DNA of 10,972 bases. Source: an uncultured Clostridia bacterium (GTDB lineage: Bacteria; Bacillota; Clostridia; Christensenellales; Borkfalkiaceae). Location of the stretch: positions 1-10,972 of the forward strand of contig CANPWF010000048.1 in the NCBI GenBank assembly GCA_947581885.1. The letters run 5' to 3'. Position 1 is the first letter of the stretch. Each line of letters starts with the position of its first letter. Under the pieces are notes generated by a model. It was not told the DNA's origin. It worked only from the letters and a program-made list of their open reading frames with translations, and ran no database searches. Shown here in pieces: positions 6,286-10,972 of this stretch. The translations under genes were made by a program, and so were the position numbers.

Positions 6286-8760
6286 AAGAACGGGCTTCTC
6301 CGTCGTCCTCGTATAGGTGCCGTATTCCGAGGAGCTGATCGTATCCGTAGCGACATCATAGGTGCAGCGGATATTGTTCGTGCCGCTCCCCGTGGGGCGG
6401 TCGGCATGAATGATGAAAACGATCTTCGTATCGCTTACCGATACGATCTCGATCGAACCCACTTTGTAGCTGCCGATCGCCTTGAACGCGTCCCATGCCC
6501 CTTCCAAGCCGCCGATCTGCAAGTATCTTTCGCCGCATCCGTCATTGGCATCGAACGTCCAAACGCCCGAAAGGAGCGCGAACGCCTTGTTCTCGTCGGG
6601 AAGGTTTTCCCACGTCGCCGTCAACGTGACGTTCTCTTCGGTGAGATCGATCGCGTCGCCGGGGCGATAGGTGTGTTCGCCGTCCGTCCAACCCGTGAAG
6701 GTGTAGCCGACGCGGATGGGAATCGTCATCACGATCTCGCCCTCGTAGTACGTCGTGCCCGTCGGCATGTTGAGAACTTCGTCCTCCCCTACGTCTCCCT
6801 TTTCATAGGTCACGGTATGGGTGGGAAGTTTTCTCCATTGCGCGGTGAAGGTGACGACGTGCGCGGGCATCGTGTAGCGATAGATCGCGGGATACGTCTC
6901 TTCGCCGTCGTTCCAGCCCAAGAATTCGTAGCCCGCCCATTTGAGCTTGCGGGCGAGCGGGAACTCCGCACCCTCGTACTGATCCTCTCGCGTATCGATG
7001 AGGTTCTGCCCGTCGTACGCCGCTCCGTCGCAAGTTCCGCCTACGAAGCTGACCGCATAGTGGGGAAGTTTTTCCCACTGTGCCGTCAAGGTGACATTTT
7101 GCGCGGGCATCGTATACGTTGCTCCCGCTTGGTACGTCTCTTTGCCGTCGCTCCAACCCAAGAAGGTATAGCCCGCCCATTCGGGTGCCTTGGCGAGAGT
7201 GAATTGCACCGTCTCCGCCTTTGCCGCTTCGGTGGGCTTTTTCCCGCCTCCGCCGTACTTCGTCCCCTCATATTCGCCGAGCGAATAGGTCACGGTGTAA
7301 GGGGTAGCCCAAATCGCCTTGAATACGACTTCCGCCCCTTCCTCTACAAAGAAGGGATATTTCTCGGGCGTAAAGGGTTTGCCGTCCACGGTGATCGCCC
7401 ACCCTTTGAGCGCGAAGCCCGTCTTTTGGAGCTTTGTCTGAACAGTCGGAAGCTGTGCGATGGAATATTTCCCCGTCTCCTCGTCGTACTCGGCTTTGGG
7501 CGCGTAGACCGTCCCCGTTCCCCCGTCTTTATCGATTGTGACTTTCGCCTTCACGGACAAAAGTGCGGTGAATGTAACGTCGCCCTGCACGGCGTACGTG
7601 CTTCCCGCCTTGTACTTCACCCCGTCCCCCGCCGTCTGCCAGCCGAGGAAGAGGGAACCCGTCACGAAAGGATCGCTCTCGAAGGTGTACGAATGTCCCT
7701 TCACGATGTTGCGGACAAAGGTATCTTCCCCCACGTTGAACGTCAACTTTGCGGCGTGCGAGAGAGGATATTCGAGCGAGACGTTCTCCGCCGAAGCATG
7801 GTCAACGCCGAAGAGAACATGCGCACTGTTCATCGTCGCTTGGTCGGTGAAAAGCCGATCGTGCGAATAGGTGCCGTCCTTTTCTTGATATTGGAAGCGA
7901 TAGGTGAGCACGCCGCTTGCGGAGAGCGCGACGGTGATCTCCGTGTGCCCCGCCGTCGTCTGTTGATATGTCTCCCTATTCCAACCGCCGTCCGAAACGG
8001 TGAATCCGTCGTTGTTTTCGTTCCAATTCCAAGCGGTTCGTTTCACGATGAAATCACAGCGGGCTTGATAGAAATAATTGTTATCGATGGCGGCGTTGGG
8101 GAATATCTTCGCCAATACGCCGTAGGCACTGTCGCCCGTTTCCTTGGAGGAGAGATCGGCAATGACAGTGATCGATTCCCCCTTGCGGAGGGTATAGCCC
8201 CCTTCCGTCGAGCCCTCGTTCCAAGCGGGAAGGGAAACGGAAGTATCCTTCACCCGCCTTGCGGACCATTGCGCCGTCAAAGTGACGGCATGCGCGGGCA
8301 TGGTGTACGTCGCCCCCGCGGCATACGTCTTTTCGCCGTCGTTCCAGCCCTCGAATTCGTACCAAGCCCATTCGGGTGCCTTGGCGAGGGCGAACGTCGC
8401 GTTCTCCTCTTTGGCGGGAGAGGTGGGAAGAACGCCGCCCCCCGCATAGTTCTCCTCGCCGCATTTGCCGAAGGAGTACGTGACCGCATATGTCTCGGCG
8501 GGTTGCGGTTGCGGCTGAGGATCGTCGGTATCGGAATCGGAATCGGAATCGGAATCGGAATCGGAGTCGGAATCGGAGTCGGAATCGGTATCGGAATCGC
8601 TATCGGAGTCGGTGTCCTCGTTCCCGCCGTCTTGTTCCTGTTCCTGCTTTTGCGCAGTTTCGTCTTTGTCCGTTTCGTCGGACTTCGGCTTGCAGGCGCA
8701 GAGGCCGCCCGCAAAGAGGCTCGCCGCAAGCAATAGGATCAACCATCGTATTTTTTTCAT
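6277..8760 (-). CDS. Lipoprotein with Ser-Asp stalk and InlB-type (Listeria-Bacteroides) repeats
   Basis: Probably a surface-exposed, membrane-lipidated protein of 827 residues; its ligand is unknown. The chosen ATG (8760) follows AAGGGGGGAACA; an in-frame ATG at 8799 lies within the -10 box and is rejected. MKKIRWLILLLAASLFAGGLCAC is a lipoprotein signal with Cys21 or Cys23 (LCAC) as the lipidation site. A charged Gln/Glu segment and Ser-Asp tract (about 48–80), then PQPQPQP, could form a stalk through the wall. Six divergent InlB-type repeats follow (about 90–165, 335–402, 405–484, 487–564, 567–644, 647–718). Each clear one has a GxxFxGW.D strand and most end in YTMPA..VT.TAQW. Between repeats 1 and 2 sits an unrecognised domain of about 160 residues (170–332), with HVLFGVDHASAENVSLEY near its end; its look suggests a beta-sandwich, possibly lectin-like. 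A C-terminal domain (722–827) is also unassigned. No LPXTG sorting signal is present. Confidence 0.88.
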   Translation of the reverse strand: MKKIRWLILLLAASLFAGGLCACKPKSDETDKDETAQKQEQEQDGGNEDTDSDSDSDTDSDSDSDSDSDSDSDSDSDTDDPQPQPQPAETYAVTYSFGKCGEENYAGGGVLPTSPAKEENATFALAKAPEWAWYEFEGWNDGEKTYAAGATYTMPAHAVTLTAQWSARRVKDTSVSLPAWNEGSTEGGYTLRKGESITVIADLSSKETGDSAYGVLAKIFPNAAIDNNYFYQARCDFIVKRTAWNWNENNDGFTVSDGGWNRETYQQTTAGHTEITVALSASGVLTYRFQYQEKDGTYSHDRLFTDQATMNSAHVLFGVDHASAENVSLEYPLSHAAKLTFNVGEDTFVRNIVKGHSYTFESDPFVTGSLFLGWQTAGDGVKYKAGSTYAVQGDVTFTALLSVKAKVTIDKDGGTGTVYAPKAEYDEETGKYSIAQLPTVQTKLQKTGFALKGWAITVDGKPFTPEKYPFFVEEGAEVVFKAIWATPYTVTYSLGEYEGTKYGGGGKKPTEAAKAETVQFTLAKAPEWAGYTFLGWSDGKETYQAGATYTMPAQNVTLTAQWEKLPHYAVSFVGGTCDGAAYDGQNLIDTREDQYEGAEFPLARKLKWAGYEFLGWNDGEETYPAIYRYTMPAHVVTFTAQWRKLPTHTVTYEKGDVGEDEVLNMPTGTTYYEGEIVMTIPIRVGYTFTGWTDGEHTYRPGDAIDLTEENVTLTATWENLPDENKAFALLSGVWTFDANDGCGERYLQIGGLEGAWDAFKAIGSYKVGSIEIVSVSDTKIVFIIHADRPTGSGTNNIRCTYDVATDTISSSEYGTYTRTTEKPVLPE
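8524..8615. repeat. Hexanucleotide tandem repeat encoding the Ser-Asp tract
   Basis: Imperfect tandem copies of TCGGAA (minus strand TTCCGA, read as Asp and Ser codons) with TCGGAG and TCGGTA variants run for about 90 bases. Because the unit is six bases, copy-number change alters stalk length without a frameshift. The longest uninterrupted run of identical units is five copies near 8531–8560. Confidence 0.85.
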
Positions 8761-8771
8761 TGTTCCCCCCT

Positions 8772-8789
8772 TCGGGAAGATCTTCCCGA
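8772..8789. promoter_or_regulatory. 18-bp perfect palindrome in the lipoprotein gene leader
   Basis: TCGGGAAGA-TCTTCCCGA is a perfect palindrome lying between the -10 box (8804–8799) and the ribosome binding site, whose GGGGGG begins a few bases downstream. The predicted transcription start is near 8792, so the palindrome occupies the first bases of the transcript. It could be an operator for a dimeric repressor or a 5' hairpin affecting mRNA stability or ribosome access. The sequence alone does not choose between these. Confidence 0.55.
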
Positions 8790-8798
8790 GTACGCGCA

Positions 8799-8827
8799 AT
8801 TATATCACCCCCCCTGATTTGCAAGAA
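8799..8827 (-). promoter_or_regulatory. Probable promoter of the lipoprotein gene
   Basis: TATAAT (8804–8799) is preceded by TGA, giving an extended -10 element. The -35 region is poor: TTCTTG at 17 bases or TTGCAA at 14 bases. A perfect -10 with a weak -35 suggests dependence on the extended -10 or on an activator. The start would be near 8792, about 32 bases before the ATG. Confidence 0.6.
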
Positions 8828-8842
8828 GTTCCGCAGTTTTTC

Positions 8843-8861
8843 ATAATATCCTCTATATTAT
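8843..8861. repeat. AT-rich inverted repeat upstream of the lipoprotein promoter
   Basis: ATAATAT (8843–8849) and ATATTAT (8855–8861) form a perfect 7-bp inverted repeat around CCTCT. It sits about 16 bases upstream of the presumed -35 region, a usual place for an activator site or UP-type element. It could be chance in AT-rich sequence. Confidence 0.4.
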
Positions 8862-8894
8862 TGGGGGGAAATATCGGATGATTTTCCGAAATAT

Positions 8895-8925
8895 AAAAAT
8901 TTCGTCCGAGGGGTATCGGACGAAA
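8895..8925 (-). terminator. Intrinsic terminator of the yitT-like gene
   Basis: On the minus strand TTCGTCCGA pairs with TCGGACGAA (9 bp, one further A-T pair outside) around a 6-base loop. The tail ATTTTTATAT follows at once. It lies about 23 bases after the stop codon at 8948. Stem, loop and U tract are all typical. Confidence 0.88.
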
Positions 8926-8947
8926 AAAGGAGATGATCTTTGGAAAT

Positions 8948-9946
8948 TTACTCGCCGTCGGGGGCGGAAGGCTTCTTCGCGGTAGCTTCGGGTGCTTTGG
9001 AGGCGGCACCCTTCAAGGATTTGGGCTCGTCGGGTTCTTTGGGCATCAGAAAGTCCACGCCCTCCGAATAGAATCCCCTGCCGCGCACTTCGGAGACGAC
9101 GGAGATGGTCATAAACGCCTCGGGGTCGATCTCCTGCACTTTGGTTTTGAGCTTGACGAGCTCGCGGTGCGAGATGACGGTTAAAAGCACCTTGCAATCG
9201 TTGCGAAGATATCCCGTCTCCCCGTACAGCACGGTTACGCCGCGGCTGATATCCGTTAAGATCATCTCGCGAAGCTCTTCGTACTTTTCGGAGATGATCT
9301 TCACCTGCGTTCGCTTCATACCGATGGGCGAAACCTTATCGACGACGAGGGTGGAGATGAGGGTGATGAACACGCCGTAGAGGATACAGTCGAAGGAGGG
9401 CATCTTGATAAGCTGCAACGCGACGATCGCCATATCGAGCACGGACAGCGAGACGGATACGGGCCAATTGAAGAACTTATGGAAGATGAGGGGCGGGATA
9501 TCCGTACCGCCCGTACTCGCCCCCACGCGGACGACGATCCCGATCCCGAGTCCGAAGAGAAGTGCCCCGATGAAGGCGGCGAGCAGCCGATTTTCGACGA
9601 CGGGTTTGGGAATGAGCCCGAAGATCGCCATAAAGGTAGGATATAAAATGGTGCCCGCGAGCGTGGAGAGGGCGAACTTCTTCCCGAGCAGTGCCGCCCC
9701 GATCGCAAACAAGATGATGTTGGCGACATACACGGTGATGGTGACGATCCACTCGGAGAGATCGCTCGTGGGGAGCAGGTGCCGCATGAAGATACCGAGC
9801 CCCGTCGTTCCCCCCATGGCAAAGTCATAGGGAATGATAAAGAACGCGGTGGCGGAAGCGGTGATCGCGTTTCCCACTACGATGATAAAGCTATGGAGCA
9901 AGAACCTCATCACTTGCCGCTTGGTCGGTTTTCCGAAAGATCTCAT
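8948..9946 (-). CDS. YitT-family membrane protein (DUF161/DUF2179)
   Basis: YitT-family proteins are polytopic membrane proteins common in Bacillota; the transported or sensed substrate is not established. The 332-residue product (from the ATG at 9946) has hydrophobic helices at roughly 14–37, 40–57, 64–87, 93–112, 121–140 and 165–200. It carries the family motifs GGTTGLGI (45–52) and RVGASTGGTDI (140–150). A soluble DUF2179-type domain follows (about 215–293: ISEKYEELREMILTDISRGVTVL..., CKVLLTVISHRELVKLKTKV, IDPEAFMTISVVSEVRGRGF). The last 27 residues are a Lys/Ala/Pro-rich tail not typical of the family. GAGGTG lies 6 bases before the chosen ATG; the alternative GTG at 9955 and ATG at 9952 are too close to it. 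The gene stands alone, with its own promoter and terminator, and diverges from tRNA-Val. Confidence 0.9.
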   Translation of the reverse strand: MRSFGKPTKRQVMRFLLHSFIIVVGNAITASATAFFIIPYDFAMGGTTGLGIFMRHLLPTSDLSEWIVTITVYVANIILFAIGAALLGKKFALSTLAGTILYPTFMAIFGLIPKPVVENRLLAAFIGALLFGLGIGIVVRVGASTGGTDIPPLIFHKFFNWPVSVSLSVLDMAIVALQLIKMPSFDCILYGVFITLISTLVVDKVSPIGMKRTQVKIISEKYEELREMILTDISRGVTVLYGETGYLRNDCKVLLTVISHRELVKLKTKVQEIDPEAFMTISVVSEVRGRGFYSEGVDFLMPKEPDEPKSLKGAASKAPEATAKKPSAPDGE

Positions 9947-9952
9947 GCGCAT

Positions 9953-9958
9953 CACCTC
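9953..9958 (-). promoter_or_regulatory. Ribosome binding site deciding the yitT-like start
   Basis: GAGGTG (9958–9953) is 6 bases from the ATG at 9946, good spacing. The upstream candidates GTG 9955 and ATG 9952 overlap or touch it and cannot use it. Confidence 0.75.
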
Positions 9959-9968
9959 GTCTCACCGT

Positions 9969-9998
9969 ATTATAGCACCCCGCCCCGCCCTTTGGCAA
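9969..9998 (-). promoter_or_regulatory. Sigma-A promoter of the yitT-like gene
   Basis: TTGCCA (9998–9993), an 18-base GC-rich spacer, and TATAAT (9974–9969) preceded by TGC (extended -10). Transcription would begin near 9962, leaving a leader of about 16 bases. Confidence 0.82.
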
Positions 9999-10077
9999 GC
10001 GGTTTTTGTTTTTTCGCGAAAGAAGGTCGGGGAAAAACGAATTTAAGAAAAATTTGCGATTTTGGTTGAAAGAATGC

Positions 10078-10106
10078 TTGACTTTTTTCTTTTGTTCGGG
10101 TAAGAT
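10078..10106 (+). promoter_or_regulatory. Sigma-A promoter of tRNA-Val
   Basis: TTGACT (10078–10083), a 17-base spacer and TAAGAT (10101–10106) lie 18 bases before the first tRNA base. Start near 10113 would give a 5' extension of about 12 bases, to be removed by RNase P. Confidence 0.82.
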
Positions 10107-10124
10107 AGACAAGATGACGGCGAT

Positions 10125-10201
10125 GGGGGCGTAGCTCAGTTGGTTAGAGCGCATGCTTGACATGCATGAGGTCACAGATTCGAGTTCTGTCGTCCCCACC
10201 A
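10125..10201 (+). tRNA. tRNA-Val (anticodon GAC)
   Basis: The 77-base gene folds as a full cloverleaf. The acceptor stem GGGGGCG/CGTCCCC has one G-U pair. The D arm is GCTCAGTTGGTTAGAGC. The anticodon stem CATGC/GCATG has loop TTGACAT, giving anticodon GAC, which reads GUC and GUU valine codons. The T arm is ACAGA-TTCGAGT-TCTGT. The 3' ACCA is encoded. It is a solitary tRNA with its own promoter and terminator, divergent from the yitT-like gene. Confidence 0.97.
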
Positions 10202-10202
10202 C

Positions 10203-10265
10203 GAAACCCTGTATATTGTATCGAAGCCTTTTGGGCATGAACAATATGTGGGGTTTTCTTTTTTT
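10203..10265 (+). terminator. Intrinsic terminator of tRNA-Val
   Basis: Bases 10203–10219 pair along all 17 positions with 10241–10257, including four G-U pairs, around a 21-base loop. The 3' arm GGGGTTTT runs into CTTTTTTTG. It begins 2 bases after the encoded CCA. It should isolate the tRNA from the small gene downstream. Confidence 0.88.
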
Positions 10266-10363
10266 GTCCTCTTTCGGGAAGGGAAACCTATGAACTTTTT
10301 CCCCGAAATTCCTCCTTTTTTTTCGCGGAACCCCCTTCTTCTTTTCCCGCATACCATGAAGTA

Positions 10364-10376
10364 GCGGAGACTCCGC
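10364..10376. repeat. Short inverted repeat in the Cys-rich gene leader
   Basis: GCGGAGACTCCGC is a perfect odd-length palindrome 22 bases before the ATG of the Cys-rich gene, just upstream of its ribosome binding site. It could be a small mRNA hairpin or an operator half; it is too short to assign. Confidence 0.35.
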
Positions 10377-10398
10377 AATCCAGAAGAGGTAAAAAAAT

Positions 10399-10593
10399 AT
10401 GTGCACTGTTTGCAATACCTGCAATTCATGCGGGCAGAATTTGCTCGCCAACATCCTGAGTAACCTGTTCCCCGTGAACACCTGCGGCTGCAACGGGAAC
10501 AACAACGGCTGCGGCTGCAACGGGAACGATCCCTACTACGCCAATCAGTACGCGCTGAACGCGCCGTCCTGCCCCTGCGGCTGCGGAAGCTGA
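10399..10593 (+). CDS. Small Cys-, Asn- and Gly-rich protein of unknown function
   Basis: This 64-residue protein has 11 cysteines (17%): Cys2, 5, 8 and 11 spaced CxxCxxCxxC, then a short hydrophobic helix-like segment NLLANILSNLFP (14–25), the repeated unit CGCNGN (29–34 and 38–43), a Tyr/Asn stretch (DPYYANQYALN) and a C-terminal CPCGCG. There is no signal peptide. The CxxC spacing fits metal binding (zinc, copper or iron-sulfur) or disulfide cross-linking. A metallothionein-like, spore-coat-like or modified-peptide precursor role is each possible; none is shown. I do not recognise a named family. AGAGG lies about 10 bases before the ATG. No convincing promoter was found in the roughly 130 bases after the tRNA terminator. 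It converges on gpsA and shares a terminator with it. Composition and context support a real gene. Confidence 0.75.
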   Translation: MCTVCNTCNSCGQNLLANILSNLFPVNTCGCNGNNNGCGCNGNDPYYANQYALNAPSCPCGCGS

Positions 10594-10641
10594 AAATCCG
10601 AGCGTCCGCTTCGTTTTCTCAAAATCATCAAAAATGTACGA

Positions 10642-10667
10642 AAAATCGGCGCGATCGCGCCGATTTT
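10642..10667. terminator. Bidirectional terminator between the Cys-rich gene and gpsA
   Basis: A perfect 26-bp palindrome, arms AAAATCGGCGCGA and TCGCGCCGATTTT, lies between the convergent stop codons at 10593 and 10708. In both directions a GC-rich stem ends in TTTT (five Ts on the minus strand). It can end transcription of both genes. As a DNA duplex it is fully self-complementary; as RNA the inner bases would form the loop. Confidence 0.85.
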
Positions 10668-10683
10668 CCTATATTATGTGTGA

Positions 10684-10695
10684 CATAGTACTATG
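10684..10695. repeat. 12-bp perfect palindrome after gpsA
   Basis: CATAGT-ACTATG lies 12 bases past the gpsA stop codon, between it and the shared terminator. It looks like a binding site for a dimeric regulator. On the minus strand it fills the gap between TTGCAT (10698–10693) and TAATAT, a weak promoter-like pair with a 16-base spacer that would point antisense to the Cys-rich gene. Function is unproven. Confidence 0.35.
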
Positions 10696-10707
10696 CAAAA
10701 GCCCGAT

Positions 10708-10972
10708 TTACTCGTACATCTCCGCTTTTGTACTGCGGGAGAAGAGCTTTCCGATCTCCTCGCGGCACCTTGCCGCGTCGTCCCCTTTCCCATAGCAGGC
10801 GGCGTACACCGCCTCGGTGATGGGCAGGTCCACCCCGTATTTCCGCCCGAGAAGGCAAAGGGCTTTGCTCGTTGCCACCCCCTCGGCGAGCTTGGGGAAC
10901 CGCTGCCCCTTGGCGAGCATTTCGCCGTACATGCGGTTGTGGGAGTAGGGCGAGAAGAGGGTCGTCTCGTAA
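10708..10972 (-). CDS. gpsA: Glycerol-3-phosphate dehydrogenase [NAD(P)+], C-terminal 87 residues
   Basis: GpsA reduces dihydroxyacetone phosphate to sn-glycerol 3-phosphate, the backbone for phospholipid synthesis, in the cytoplasm. The visible part, cut by the right edge, reads YETTLFSPYSHNRMYGEMLAKG, then LAEGVATSKALCLLGRKYGVDLPITEAVYAACY, ending LFSRSTKAEMYE. This matches the GpsA C-terminal domain: SxNRxxGxxLxKG, EGVxTxKA, LGVxxPITEAVY, and the terminal L.SR..K.E. The segment between KG and AEG is about 7 residues shorter than in the E. coli and B. subtilis proteins, without a frame break. The reading frame stays open to the window edge, so the internal ATG at 10932 is not the start. A TAA stop at 10710–10708 precedes the shared terminator. 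Confidence 0.88.
   Translation of the reverse strand, partial: YETTLFSPYSHNRMYGEMLAKGQRFPKLAEGVATSKALCLLGRKYGVDLPITEAVYAACYGKGDDAARCREEIGKLFSRSTKAEMYE

Noticed and set aside
6406..8736. 776-residue plus-strand open frame
   Set aside because: Antisense to the lipoprotein gene; the Gly-Ile repeat it encodes is the reverse reading of the Ser-Asp codons. The minus strand has signal peptide, family repeats, promoter and terminator.
8761..8799. Longer lipoprotein start at 8799
   Set aside because: It overlaps the -10 box and would put 13 extra residues before a typical lipoprotein signal peptide; the ATG at 8760 has the ribosome binding site.
10266..10398. Possible riboswitch or structured leader before the Cys-rich gene
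   Set aside because: The stretch is pyrimidine-rich with only one small hairpin at 10364–10376; no known riboswitch core or consistent fold was seen.
9891..10520. 209-residue minus-strand open frame across the tRNA
   Set aside because: It runs antisense through tRNA-Val (giving the familiar tRNA-derived peptide TELESVTSCMSSMRSNQLSYAPIAV-type reading) and through the promoters; not a gene.

Overview
The window looks like chromosomal DNA of a Gram-positive, Clostridia-type bacterium (Bacillota) with fairly GC-rich coding sequence. The grounds are the yicC–gmk–rpoZ–priA–def gene order typical of Bacillota, a YitT-family membrane protein, a Ser-Asp-rich lipoprotein carrying InlB/Listeria-Bacteroides-type repeats, and sigma-A promoters placed a short distance before strong GAGG-type ribosome binding sites. 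An uncultured gut Clostridia lineage would fit, but that is inference. Almost every gene is on the minus strand; only the tRNA and a small Cys-rich protein are on the plus strand.

Layout from the right edge in the direction of minus-strand transcription. Positions 10972–10708 hold the C-terminal end of gpsA. It converges on a 64-residue Cys-rich protein (+, 10399–10593) across a perfect 26-bp palindrome that can terminate both. tRNA-Val(GAC) (+, 10125–10201) has its own promoter and a strong terminator. Divergent from it is a monocistronic yitT-like gene (9946–8948) with an extended -10 promoter and a clear terminator. Next comes an 827-residue lipoprotein gene (8760–6277) with a Ser-Asp stalk and six divergent InlB-type repeats; its leader contains an 18-bp palindrome and its 3' end runs into a 25-bp sequence present three times. 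About 680 bases (5599–6276) have no convincing gene and are built from hairpins and short repeats. Then comes a membrane-anchored protein (5540–4296) whose C-terminus resembles ribosomal protein uL15, with its own promoter and hairpin terminator.

The left 4.2 kb is a housekeeping operon starting at a near-consensus promoter (4242–4214): yicC, gmk, rpoZ, a terminator-like hairpin, priA, and the N-terminal part of def, which runs off the left edge. These genes serve RNA turnover, GTP/dGTP supply, RNA polymerase assembly, replication restart and N-terminal processing of new proteins. Neither remA (usually between yicC and gmk) nor coaBC (usually between rpoZ and priA) is present at its customary place.

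No mobile element, CRISPR array or defence system was recognised. The least explained parts are the uL15-like membrane protein, the Cys-rich small protein, the lipoprotein with its leader palindrome, and the hairpin-rich intergenic mosaic.
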